Source of the DNA: JAPSGM01 sp963777045
Lineage (GTDB): Bacteria; Chloroflexota; Limnocylindria; QHBO01
NCBI GenBank assembly: GCA_963777045.1
Contig: CAVZPD010000027.1
Coordinates: forward strand, 1 to 64,000
Length of the DNA: 64,000 nt
Direction of reading: 5' to 3'
The notes below the pieces were generated by a model that was given only the letters and a program-made list of their open reading frames with translations, ran no database searches and was not told the origin of the DNA. Positions within the stretch are counted from its first letter, which is position 1. Each line of letters starts with the position of its first letter. This document shows, piece by piece, positions 16,961 to 27,980 of the stretch. The translations under genes were made by a program, and so were the position numbers.

Positions 16961-18622
16961 ATGGTGCTCGAAGATCGTCCCTGGTCGGCGGAACGCGAGT
17001 CCCGGATCGTCGCGCGCCTCGACGCGGAGCAGGCGGCCGCGGCCACGCTGCCCGACGGGCCATCGCTCATCATCGCGCCGGCCGGCAGCGGCAAGACGAC
17101 CACGCTCATCGCCCGACTTGGCGTCCTGCTCGCCCGCGGCGTGCCGGCGGAGCGGATCGCGGTGGCGACCTTCAACCGCGACGCCGCGCTCGAGCTGTCG
17201 GCACGGATCGCGGGCCGGCTGGTCCCTGACGAGCCGGCTGCCGGGCGCATCGAGGTCAGGACGCTGCACGCGCTCGCGCGCCAGGTGGTCATCGACGCGG
17301 GCGTCCGCCGCGAGCTGGTCGCGGACCGGCTCCCGCTCCTGCGCGCCCTGCTGCGGCGGAGGGCCGCGGAGCTCGCGGCGACCCCCGGAGAGGCGCCTGC
17401 CCCGGCGCTGCCGGACGCGGCCGAGCTCGACACGCAGATCTCGGCCTGGAAGGTCGAGGGGCGCGCGCCACCGCTGCCGTCGCTGGTCGAGGAGTATCGG
17501 TCCATGCTGGTCGCCCGCGACGCGCTCGACTTCGACGACCTGGTGGCGGAGGCGGTCCGTCTGCTGGAGACCGACACGGGCGTGCGCGCTCGCTGGCAAC
17601 GACGCTTCAGCCACCTCTGCGTGGACGAGTTCCAGGATGTCGACGCAGGCCAGCTGCGACTGGTACGGCTGCTGGCGGCGCCGCAGGACAACCTCTTCGT
17701 GGTCGGCGACGATGACCAGACCATCTACGCCTGGCGGCTCGCCGATGTCCGTCGCATTCTCGGCTTCGAGTCGCTCTACCCCGCCGCACGGCGCGTGCAG
17801 CTCGCCACCAACTATCGCTGCCCGCCCGAGGTTGTCGAGGCTTCGCGACGGCTGATCGGAAAGAACCTGGAGCGCTTTCCCAAGCGCATCCGCGCCGGCC
17901 CCAGCCTGTCCGAGCCGCTCGACCGTGCCCCACCGCTTGCGGCGTTCGACAGCTCGGCCGCCGGGTGGACCGATCAGCTGACCGCGCTTGCCGCCGCCGA
18001 GAGCACTGCCGGGCGCACGACCTGCTTCCTGGCACGGACCCGGGCGGAGCTGACACCCCTGCTCGGCGCCGTGGTGCGCGCGGACCTGGCGCACACCACC
18101 AGCGTCCCGGCGCCGGTCCAGGCGGAGCCGGTTCGAGCTCTCGTTGCCGATGCGCGGCGCAGGCCCGGCGACGGTCCGCCGTTCACGACCCTGCTGGGAC
18201 TGCGCGTTGGCCGGGGGTGGCGGCGTGCAGACGGTGCGGAGGCGCTCGGCGAGGACGACCACGCCGCCCTGGATGCGCTGCTCGGCTGGAGCGTCGGGTT
18301 CGCCAGGCTCGATGCGTTCCTCGCCGCCCACGACGCTGCCCTGCTGCGCCTGGAGTCCCTCCGTCGTCCCGACGCCCTCGTCGAGCTCGTCACGGTGCAC
18401 GCGGCCAAGGGCCGCGAGTGGCAGACGGTGGTGATCGTCGGCATGGAGGAGGACCGTTTCCCGAACCGTCGGTCGCTGGCGGATGCACCGGAGCCGCAGA
18501 GGGCTCTCGAGGAGGAGCGCCGCCTCGCCTACGTGGCGATGACGCGGGCGACGCGCACGCTCGTCCTGGCGAACGATCCGCGAAAGCCTTCGCGGTTCCT
18601 GCCCGAGGCGGGGCTGGGCTAG
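16961..18622 (+). CDS. compact UvrD/Rep-like superfamily 1 DNA helicase
   Basis: 553 residues, shorter than UvrD or PcrA (about 720). All core motifs are visible: Walker A PAGSGKTT (40-47), motif Ia VATFNRDA, motif II VDEFQD (221-226), motif III GDDDQTIYAWR (249-259), motif IV NYRCP, motif V VTVHAAKGREWQTVVIVGM and motif VI EEERRLAYVAMTRA. It should be a 3'-5' ssDNA translocase. The 2B region is much reduced, so it is not plain UvrD. Transcribed away from the LCP gene; its stop overlaps the convergent HD gene by 4 nt. Confidence 0.9.
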   Translation: MVLEDRPWSAERESRIVARLDAEQAAAATLPDGPSLIIAPAGSGKTTTLIARLGVLLARGVPAERIAVATFNRDAALELSARIAGRLVPDEPAAGRIEVRTLHALARQVVIDAGVRRELVADRLPLLRALLRRRAAELAATPGEAPAPALPDAAELDTQISAWKVEGRAPPLPSLVEEYRSMLVARDALDFDDLVAEAVRLLETDTGVRARWQRRFSHLCVDEFQDVDAGQLRLVRLLAAPQDNLFVVGDDDQTIYAWRLADVRRILGFESLYPAARRVQLATNYRCPPEVVEASRRLIGKNLERFPKRIRAGPSLSEPLDRAPPLAAFDSSAAGWTDQLTALAAAESTAGRTTCFLARTRAELTPLLGAVVRADLAHTTSVPAPVQAEPVRALVADARRRPGDGPPFTTLLGLRVGRGWRRADGAEALGEDDHAALDALLGWSVGFARLDAFLAAHDAALLRLESLRRPDALVELVTVHAAKGREWQTVVIVGMEEDRFPNRRSLADAPEPQRALEEERRLAYVAMTRATRTLVLANDPRKPSRFLPEAGLG

Positions 18623-19188
18623 AGGCCGACCTTCGCGGCGATGGTGGAGAGGTGGCGGACCATGTTCTCGACGTGGTCGTCGAACGCGATGCCCAGCTCG
18701 TCGGCCCCGGCCAGCAGCATCTCGCGCGGAACGGCGCGCGCGAAGGCCCTGTCCTTCATCCGCTTGCGCACGTGTCGTGGCTCGACGTCGGCGAGCCGCT
18801 TGCTCGGCCGCATCAGCGCGACGGCGACCAGGAAGCCGGCGAGCTCGTCGCAGGCGTAGACCAGGTGGTCGAGCCGCGTCGAGCGCGGCAGGTCGAGCGC
18901 GTCGTTGTGTGCCCGGACGGCGTGCACCACGTCGTCGGGATAGCCGCGGCGCGCCAGCTCATCGGCGCCGATGGATCCATGGGTGGCGGGATCCGGGTGC
19001 CGTTCGTAGTCGAGGTCGTGCAGGAGGCCGGCGATCCCCCACCGCTCGACGGTGGCTGCGTCGTGGCCCTCGTCGGCCGCGTAGCCACGCACGCCCGCCT
19101 CGACCAGCAGGCCATGCTTGCGCAGCGATGGGCTTTCGTTCCACTCGTGGAGCAGGGCGAGGGCCTCGTCGCGGGTGGGACCTGGCAT
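18619..19188 (-). CDS. HD-domain phosphohydrolase-like protein
   Basis: 189 residues with metal-binding HD motifs: H in LRKHGLL, HD in GLLHDLDYERHP, H in THGSIGADEL and in VVHAVRAHN. It matches the small HD hydrolases often annotated as HDIG-domain proteins; the substrate is unknown, though nucleotides are typical. A tiny membrane-protein gene ends 11 nt upstream and is probably in the same transcript. Confidence 0.8.
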   Translation of the reverse strand: MPGPTRDEALALLHEWNESPSLRKHGLLVEAGVRGYAADEGHDAATVERWGIAGLLHDLDYERHPDPATHGSIGADELARRGYPDDVVHAVRAHNDALDLPRSTRLDHLVYACDELAGFLVAVALMRPSKRLADVEPRHVRKRMKDRAFARAVPREMLLAGADELGIAFDDHVENMVRHLSTIAAKVGL

Positions 19189-19199
19189 CGGCAGGCTGC

Positions 19200-19343
19200 T
19201 TACGTGCGCCGCGCCATCGCAACCTGCAGGACGCCGCCGCCCAGGATGGCGAGCAGGCCGACGACGATCAGCCAGAAGGCGGGACTCAAGAGCCCCAGGA
19301 CGACCAGGATGATGCCCAGGATGACGAGCGCACCACTTGCCAC
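19200..19343 (-). CDS. tiny two-helix membrane protein (47 aa)
   Basis: A 47-residue frame from a GTG start with a good GGAGG ribosome site 8 nt upstream. It is almost wholly hydrophobic: helices at about 4-19 and 22-42 separated by SPAFW, ending in ARRT. It sits directly before the HD gene. I do not recognise a family. The ribosome site and clean hydrophobic profile argue for a real gene. Confidence 0.6.
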   Translation of the reverse strand: MASGALVILGIILVVLGLLSPAFWLIVVGLLAILGGGVLQVAMARRT

Positions 19344-19403
19344 GATCGAAGCCTCCGTCTCACTGCCCCCAATGCGGCCGGATCATACTCCGAGCGCTGG
19401 CCG

Positions 19404-20246
19404 TCAGCGCACGGCAGCCCACTCGACGACGCCGACCCACGCCGGCGCGGTGGGGAGCCGGACCCCTTCCGGGTCGCGCACGACGGTGCGGTCGACGGCA
19501 GCCACCAGCTGGTCGTTCGCCGGGCCCTCCTCCGGGATCCAGAGCTGGTGCCGGAGCTGCGCCAGGAGGACCGGCACGTCCGGCCAGCGACGTGGCGGCT
19601 GGGGTACGCGCCGCAGCCGCGGCCGGCTGCCGCGCGCCTCGAGGATGGCCACCAGCTCGGGACACGCGGGCAGGGACACCCGCTCGACGCCGTGGACCGC
19701 CGCCCAGAAGGGCGCCGCGTAGCTCGCCGGCGAGCGCTCCAGCATCACGGCCACGCAACGGTGCTGCGCGGCTTCCTGCATGGCGTCGAGGAATGGACCG
19801 ATGGGGGCCTGGTCGTAGCCCACGTGTGCGATGAACGCCACGTCCGCGTGCAGCGGCGCCTCCCCGGCGGCCTGCGGCCAGCGTCCCTCGCGCACGTCGA
19901 TGTTCGCGACGCCGTGGCGCGTCATCCCCTCGCGCAGGGCCGCGAGCATGGCCGCCGATGGGTCGAGCGCGATCACCCTGCCGGCATGCAGCGCGAGAGG
20001 GAGGGCGTAGCGACCGGCGCCGGCACCGATGTCGAGCCAGGTCTCCCCCGGCTCCACGAGCGCGAGGAGCGCCTCCAGCACCTCGTCTCCCACGCGGCGC
20101 GGGTCCTCGATGAAGCGGGACGTGACCGGCGCGTAGAAGTCGGATGCCTCGGCCACCTGACGGTGCCGCTCGACCTGCTCCCGGTCGGCCCGGACGCGGG
20201 CGTCCCACGCCTCCTGCAGCTCCCCGGTCCGCTCCGTGTCGGCCAT
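19404..20246 (-). CDS. class I SAM-dependent methyltransferase
   Basis: 280 residues from ATG 20246. The SAM-binding motif I is WLDIGAGAGRYALPLA, followed by VIALDPSAAML and a motif resembling VAFIAHVGYD. The substrate is unknown. It starts 2 nt after the uvrA stop and is surely in the uvrA transcript. A longer frame upstream only reads through uvrA antiphase and is ignored. Confidence 0.82.
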   Translation of the reverse strand: MADTERTGELQEAWDARVRADREQVERHRQVAEASDFYAPVTSRFIEDPRRVGDEVLEALLALVEPGETWLDIGAGAGRYALPLALHAGRVIALDPSAAMLAALREGMTRHGVANIDVREGRWPQAAGEAPLHADVAFIAHVGYDQAPIGPFLDAMQEAAQHRCVAVMLERSPASYAAPFWAAVHGVERVSLPACPELVAILEARGSRPRLRRVPQPPRRWPDVPVLLAQLRHQLWIPEEGPANDQLVAAVDRTVVRDPEGVRLPTAPAWVGVVEWAAVR

Positions 20247-20248
20247 CC

Positions 20249-23167
<2,919 letters not shown>

Positions 23168-23174
23168 CGGTCCC

Positions 23175-23183
23175 ATTTTAGCA
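23175..23183 (-). promoter_or_regulatory. extended -10 of uvrA (leaderless)
   Basis: On the minus strand TGCTAAAAT, an extended -10 with 5 of 6 bases of TATAAT, ending 7 nt before ATG 23167. It decides the uvrA start and predicts a leaderless mRNA. Confidence 0.6.
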
Positions 23184-23191
23184 GACCGATG

Positions 23192-23205
23192 TGAACGCCC
23201 GTTCG
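23192..23205 (-). promoter_or_regulatory. LexA-type SOS box upstream of uvrA
   Basis: On the minus strand CGAACGGGCGTTCA. The Gram-positive LexA consensus is CGAAC-N4-GTTCG; only the last base differs. It sits 11 bp upstream of the -10, overlapping the spacer and -35 region, where LexA binding would block uvrA transcription. Confidence 0.65.
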
Positions 23206-23214
23206 ATTTGGCCA

Positions 23215-23742
23215 TCAGCGCAGGAACCCGTCGTAGTCGCTCACGACGAAGGTGCTTCGGCACGCGCTGCGCAGCGCCGCCGGGCACTCGGCCGCCGCCG
23301 GATCGTCGAAATGCCCGACGAAGACGAGCTGCTGCAGGCGCAGGTTCGGGCCACCCGGCTCCGCCCGCGACGGGAACGGCGCGCCGATCGGCGCGGCAAG
23401 CCGCAGCCCGTACAGTTCCAGCTCGTCCTGCGTCACGGTCTCGACCGGCTGGTACGGCATCAGGACGCGCAGGGGGCAGCTGCGCGCCAACCAGCCACTC
23501 GAGGCGGGCGCCGCCGGGCGCTCCACGCAATTCGCGTCGAGTGACGCGTACCAGCCGGAGATCCTCAGCTCGCCGTCGCCGTAGCGATCGGCCGGCGCCT
23601 CCTGGCCGTCGAGCACCTGCACCACCGAGATCCGCTGCACGTCCGCCTGCGGCGCTCCCAGTGACCCGACCGTCAGCAGGAAGAAGATGAAGGCACCCAG
23701 CAGCGCAACCAGCGCCAGGCCGATGCGATTCTCGCGCGTCAC
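23215..23742 (-). CDS. single-pass membrane protein of unknown function
   Basis: 175 residues. A short N-terminus (VTRENRIG), one helix (about 8-29), then an external domain with two Cys pairs (NCVERP, RSCPLR, AECPAA, RSACRS). I recognise no family. The GTG start at 23742 is set by a GTGA overlap with the UDG gene stop. It is the last gene of the uvrB operon. Confidence 0.65.
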   Translation of the reverse strand: MTRENRIGLALVALLGAFIFFLLTVGSLGAPQADVQRISVVQVLDGQEAPADRYGDGELRISGWYASLDANCVERPAAPASSGWLARSCPLRVLMPYQPVETVTQDELELYGLRLAAPIGAPFPSRAEPGGPNLRLQQLVFVGHFDDPAAAECPAALRSACRSTFVVSDYDGFLR

Positions 23743-24428
23743 ACCGGCGCCTCGAGTGACGCCCAGGCATCGCCCAGGAGCTCGATCCCCCGCCGCCAGC
23801 GCTCCGACCGCGCCGGGTCGTTGAGCCAGGTGGAGGCGCCCGAGGGGTGCGGCATGGCGAGGACCGATGCCCCCGGCGCCGCCTCCCAGGCGAGCTGACG
23901 ACCCACCAGGCCGTCGAGGCGCGCGGCCTCGCCGAAGGCGAAGCGATGCGAGAGACCACCGACCAGGAGGAGCAGGCTCGGCGACACGAGCCGCACCTCC
24001 TCTCGCAGCACGGGTCCCCAGCGGGCGACCTCGGCCCGGGACGGGGGCGAATCGACGGAGGCGCCGGGGCGGCGGCCGGGATAGCACTTGCCGACCGAGG
24101 TCACGTACCACCGCTCGCGCAGGTCGTTCACGTCGATGCCTGCCAGCGAGAGCCAACCCGCCAGCCGCCGGCCGGCGTCGTGCGCGAAGGGCAGGCCGGT
24201 CTCGATCTCGCGCCAGCCGGGCGCCTGCCCGATGAGCATGGCGCGCTCCGACCCATCGCCGGAGAGCACCGGGGAGCTGCCGTCGTCGCAGGTCCCCATC
24301 GCTTCCTGCAGCGTACCCAGCTCCGATCCGGTTGGCGCACGGCGCGGCGGCGGCAGCGGCCACTCACCGACGTGCCGCACGCGCTTCGGGGAGGTGCGCT
24401 GCAGCTCCTCCTTGGTCGCCCGAGCCAC
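23739..24428 (-). CDS. uracil-DNA glycosylase superfamily protein
   Basis: 229 residues. The UDG-fold motifs are IGQAPGWREIETGLPF (motif A; the usual form is GEAPG) and AMPHPSGAS (His motif B), with LLLLVGG between. This pattern fits UDG families 4/5, but the four Fe-S Cys of family 4 are not visible (only two Cys, in GTCDDG and GKCYPG). It would remove uracil or deaminated bases from DNA. It sits in the uvrB operon, 5 nt after the preceding gene. Confidence 0.75.
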   Translation of the reverse strand: MARATKEELQRTSPKRVRHVGEWPLPPPRRAPTGSELGTLQEAMGTCDDGSSPVLSGDGSERAMLIGQAPGWREIETGLPFAHDAGRRLAGWLSLAGIDVNDLRERWYVTSVGKCYPGRRPGASVDSPPSRAEVARWGPVLREEVRLVSPSLLLLVGGLSHRFAFGEAARLDGLVGRQLAWEAAPGASVLAMPHPSGASTWLNDPARSERWRRGIELLGDAWASLEAPV

Positions 24429-24433
24429 GACCG

Positions 24434-25051
24434 TCAGCCCGTGGCCGACCGCAGCTGCTCGGCGGCCCGCAGGTCATCGGCGATCGCCAGGCGCAGGGCG
24501 CGGCGCACGCCTTCGGTGGTCGGGCCAGCGGCTGCGAGGGCATCGGTCAGGCGGTCGCGTGCCGCGTAGAGCCGGTCCAGGGCATCGCCATCGACTCCAG
24601 GCGCGTCGCCTCCGACCGACCGGACCAGCCGCAGGTCCTGCTCCGCCACGCGTTCGAGGAGGTGTGGATCGGGCCCGTCCGCATCGTCGATCGCAGCCGC
24701 CAGCTCCTCGCGGGCGAGCTCGAGCCAGCGCAGCCAGGCCCCGAACTCCTCGTCGCCCGGCGGCAGCTCGTCCAGGCTGAAGGCTGCCCGTTCGAGGCCA
24801 CCCTCGGCGGCAGTGGCGGCGGCTCGCTCGACCTCGTACCAGTTGTCGCCCAGGTATCCCGGCGCATCTTCCCCCGCCGCTCGCAGCCAGGCGCAGAACG
24901 CTTCGGCCCGACGCGGCATGGCGTTGGCGGCCTCGTCGTCCGACGCACCGAACACGGCGCAGCCCGGCAGCTCGGCGGCGTAGGCCGCCACTCCGCCGGC
25001 GCCGTCGGCGTTCGTCTCGATGAAGATGGCGTGCGGCATCGTCCCAGCCAT
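24434..25051 (-). CDS. HicB-like N-terminal domain protein of unknown function
   Basis: 205 residues. The first 55 or so resemble the HicB-type partial RNase H fold (IFIETN, AAYAAELPGCAVFGASDDEAANAM). The rest is helical, with a DinB-like look (DELPPGDEEFGAWLRWLELAREEL). No HicA toxin lies nearby, so it is not an ordinary antitoxin. It sits between uvrB (3 nt upstream) and UDG. Confidence 0.55.
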   Translation of the reverse strand: MAGTMPHAIFIETNADGAGGVAAYAAELPGCAVFGASDDEAANAMPRRAEAFCAWLRAAGEDAPGYLGDNWYEVERAAATAAEGGLERAAFSLDELPPGDEEFGAWLRWLELAREELAAAIDDADGPDPHLLERVAEQDLRLVRSVGGDAPGVDGDALDRLYAARDRLTDALAAAGPTTEGVRRALRLAIADDLRAAEQLRSATG

Positions 25052-25054
25052 GGC

Positions 25055-27223
25055 TCAGGGCCTCCTTCGGCGCGGCGGACGTCGCCGCGTGCCGGCGGGG
25101 ATCACGTTGGGGCGGGCCGCGACGCTGAATACCTCGCGCCGCTCGCGTGGGGCGGGGCCGTCGGCCTGGCCATCGCCGGCGTCGGCGGCTGCCGCGTAGA
25201 CGTCGGCGGGCACGGAGCCCGGGGCGGCGGCAAGCTCCTCGCGCAGCCGGCGCAGCTGGAGGATCTCGTCGCGGAGCGATGCCGCACGCTCGAACTCCAG
25301 GTTGCGAGCGGCGTCCTTCATCTGCGCCTCCATGCGTCCCATCATCTCGGCCAGCTCCTCCGGCTCCTTGCCGGCCACCTGCAGCTCCGCCCGCTCCTCC
25401 GCCACGCGGCGCAGGCCCTGCTGGATGTCGCGGATCTCCTTGATGATCGTCTCGGGCACGATGCCGTGCTCGGCGTTGTAGGCGACCTGCTTCTCGCGAC
25501 GCCGATCCGTCTCGTCGATTGCCGCCTGCATAGAGTCGGTGACCCGATCGGCGTACATGATCACGCGGCCGCCGATGTTGCGCGCCGCGCGCCCGATCAC
25601 CTGGATCAGCGAGCCGCCCGACCGCAGGAAGCCCTCCTTGTCCGCGTCGAGGATGGCGACCAGCGTCACCTCCGGCAGGTCGAGCCCCTCGCGCAACAGG
25701 TTGATGCCGACCAGCACGTCGTACACGCCGAGGCGCAGGTCGCGCAGGATCTCGATGCGCTCGAGCGTATCGACCTCCGAGTGCAGCCACTGGACCTTGA
25801 TGCCGAGCTCGGCGAGGTAGTCGGCCAGGTCCTCGGCCATCTTCTTGGTCAGCGTGGTGACCAGGACCCGCTCGCCGCGGCCGACTGTGTCGCGGATCTC
25901 GGCCAGCAGGTCGTCGATCTGGCCGCTCGTCGGCCGCACCGTGATCGTCGGATCCACGACGCCGGTGGGCCGGATGAACTGCTCGGCCACGCGCTGCGCG
26001 CGCTCGGTCTCGTACGGGCCGGGCGTCGCCGACATGTAGACGACCTGGTTCATGTGGTCCTCGAACTCCTCGAACGTCAGCGGTCGGTTGTCGAGGGCCG
26101 ATGGCAGCCGGAAGCCGAAGTCGACCAGGATCTCCTTGCGGGTCCGGTCGTTCTTGTACATGCCGTGCACCTGCGGGACGGAGATGTGGCTCTCGTCCAT
26201 GATCAGCAGGTAGTCGGTCGGGAAGTAGTCGATCAGCGTCCACGGACGCGAGCCCGCCTCCCGGCCGGCGAGGTGGCGCGAGTAGTTCTCGATGCCTGAG
26301 CAGAACCCGACCTCGCGCATCATCTCGAGGTCGAACTGCGTCCGCTGCCGCAGCCGCGCGGCCTCGAGCTCGCGTCCCTGGGCGCCGAGCCAGCCGACGC
26401 GCTCCTCCATCTCCGCCTCGATCTGGTCCATCGCCGCGAGCAGCTTGTCGCGCGGCGTGACGTAGTGGCTGGCCGGGTAGATGTTCACCTCGCGCCGCTC
26501 CGCCAGCACCTCCCCGGTGAGCTCGTCGATCTCGACGATGCGCTCAACCTCGTCGCCGAAGAAGTCGACCCGCACCACGTAGTCACCGGAGACGGGCGCG
26601 AACTCGAGCACGTCGCCCCGGACCCGGAACTTCGAACGCGAGAGCGCGGCATCGTTGCGCTGGTACTGGAGGTCGACCAGGTGGCGCAGGACGCCGTCGC
26701 GCCGGTATCGGCCTCCCACCTTGAGGTTCAGCACGGTCGACCCGTAGTCGATCGGCGCGCCGATGCCGTAGATGCACGAGACGGAGGCGACGATGATGAC
26801 GTCGCGCCGCTCGAAGAGCGCTCGCGTGGCGTTGTGCCGGAGCCGGTCGATCTCGTCGTTCCGCGACGAGTCCTTCTCGATGTACGTATCGGAGCGCGGG
26901 AGGTACGCCTCCGGTTGGAAGTAGTCGTAGTAGCTGACGAAGTACTCCACCGCGTTCTCCGGGAAGAACTCCTTGAACTCCTGGTAGAGCTGCGCCGCCA
27001 GCGTCTTGTTGTGCGCCATCACCAGGGTCGGCTTCTGCACCGACTCGATCAGCTTCGCGGCGGTGTAGGTCTTGCCCGTCCCCGTGGCTCCCAGGAGGAC
27101 CTGGTGGCGCAGCCCCGCCTCGACGCCCTCGACCAGGGAAGCGATCGCCTGCGGCTGGTCGCCGGTCGGCTGGTACGGCGCGTGGACCTTGAGATCGGGC
27201 ATGGAGACGGAGGACCTCGACAT
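25055..27223 (-). CDS. uvrB: excinuclease ABC subunit B
   Basis: 722 residues; the damage-verification helicase-like subunit. Walker A GATGTGKT (45-52), the beta-hairpin region YYDYFQPEAYLPRSDTYIEKD, MDESH (motif II), SATPGPYE, GINLLREGLDLPEV, QVIGRAARN and the C-terminal UVR motif (AARNLEFERAASLRDEI) that binds UvrC. A second in-frame ATG at 27202 (MPDLKVH) is an alternative start. A TATCAT -10-like box lies at 27244-27249, with a weak SOS-box candidate just upstream. Confidence 0.96.
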   Translation of the reverse strand: MSRSSVSMPDLKVHAPYQPTGDQPQAIASLVEGVEAGLRHQVLLGATGTGKTYTAAKLIESVQKPTLVMAHNKTLAAQLYQEFKEFFPENAVEYFVSYYDYFQPEAYLPRSDTYIEKDSSRNDEIDRLRHNATRALFERRDVIIVASVSCIYGIGAPIDYGSTVLNLKVGGRYRRDGVLRHLVDLQYQRNDAALSRSKFRVRGDVLEFAPVSGDYVVRVDFFGDEVERIVEIDELTGEVLAERREVNIYPASHYVTPRDKLLAAMDQIEAEMEERVGWLGAQGRELEAARLRQRTQFDLEMMREVGFCSGIENYSRHLAGREAGSRPWTLIDYFPTDYLLIMDESHISVPQVHGMYKNDRTRKEILVDFGFRLPSALDNRPLTFEEFEDHMNQVVYMSATPGPYETERAQRVAEQFIRPTGVVDPTITVRPTSGQIDDLLAEIRDTVGRGERVLVTTLTKKMAEDLADYLAELGIKVQWLHSEVDTLERIEILRDLRLGVYDVLVGINLLREGLDLPEVTLVAILDADKEGFLRSGGSLIQVIGRAARNIGGRVIMYADRVTDSMQAAIDETDRRREKQVAYNAEHGIVPETIIKEIRDIQQGLRRVAEERAELQVAGKEPEELAEMMGRMEAQMKDAARNLEFERAASLRDEILQLRRLREELAAAPGSVPADVYAAAADAGDGQADGPAPRERREVFSVAARPNVIPAGTRRRPPRRRRP

Positions 27224-27243
27224 GGCTGGGGCGGGGCATGCCG

Positions 27244-27264
27244 ATGATACCGAACGTCCATCCG
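27244..27264 (-). promoter_or_regulatory. uvrB promoter region with weak SOS-like site
   Basis: On the minus strand a TATCAT -10 (27249-27244) is preceded by CGGATGGACGTTCG (27264-27251), matching 8 of the 10 fixed bases of the CGAAC-N4-GTTCG LexA box. The half-site GTTCG is perfect. Weaker than the uvrA box. Confidence 0.35.
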
Positions 27265-27332
27265 TACCGATGCGCCACTAACCGAGCGGCCTATAGGAGC
27301 TCCCTCGACCCCAACCTACGCTTCAGGCACCG

Positions 27333-27980
27333 ATGTCCCCGCGCAAACCCGTCCACCGGCGATCGGCGGCGGGCCTCTTCAGGCCGGCCGGGGCTATGCT
27401 GCGTCGCGCGCGACGCTCCCAATCGCGAGGCCAGGCACTGGTGGAATTCGCGCTCGTCCTGCTGCCGGTCCTGCTGCTGATCGTCGGCATCGTCCAGTTC
27501 GGGCTCCTCTTCGGGGCCAGCGTGACGCTCACCAACGCCGCCCGCGAGGGTGCCAGGGCTGGTTCCATCTACGTGTACGACTATTCGCTACCCACGACCA
27601 CGCGCTACCGCAACGACGCGGCGCGCTGCGGTGACGTGGTCGAGGCGGCAACCGGCGCCTTCGGGATGCTCTCGACCAACTCGCCGCACTTCAGCGCCCC
27701 GCTGACCGCCGGCACCTGCACGACGCCGGCGAGCGACGTCATCGTCAACGGCGACGTCACGGTCTCCTACTGCGACCACGTCACGACGCCCGACGGCGCC
27801 TGCCCCGATACGACGGACTCGGATACCGCCTGCACCGGGGACACCCACGAAGGCTGCCTGATCCGGGTCACGATCACCTACCGCTCCGACATCATCGTGC
27901 CGTTCATCGGCGCACTCCTCAGCACCGATGCCAGCGGACGCTTCGTGCAGCGCGCGACGGCCACCATGGTGGTCAACTGA
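27333..27980 (+). CDS. TadE-like pilus/secretion protein
   Basis: 215 residues. The TadE signature is at about 33-70: SRGQALVEFALVLLPVLLLIVGIVQFGL...LTNAAREGAR. A short basic N-terminus, a pilin-like hydrophobic segment, then an external domain with several Cys. TadE-type minor pilins belong to Flp/Tad pilus systems. The ATG overlap with the next gene (TGATG) indicates coupling. The start may be a later ATG at 27396. Confidence 0.82.
   Translation: MSPRKPVHRRSAAGLFRPAGAMLRRARRSQSRGQALVEFALVLLPVLLLIVGIVQFGLLFGASVTLTNAAREGARAGSIYVYDYSLPTTTRYRNDAARCGDVVEAATGAFGMLSTNSPHFSAPLTAGTCTTPASDVIVNGDVTVSYCDHVTTPDGACPDTTDSDTACTGDTHEGCLIRVTITYRSDIIVPFIGALLSTDASGRFVQRATATMVVN

Noticed and set aside
24434..25051. 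A HicA/HicB toxin-antitoxin system
   Set aside because: No adjacent HicA-like frame is visible.
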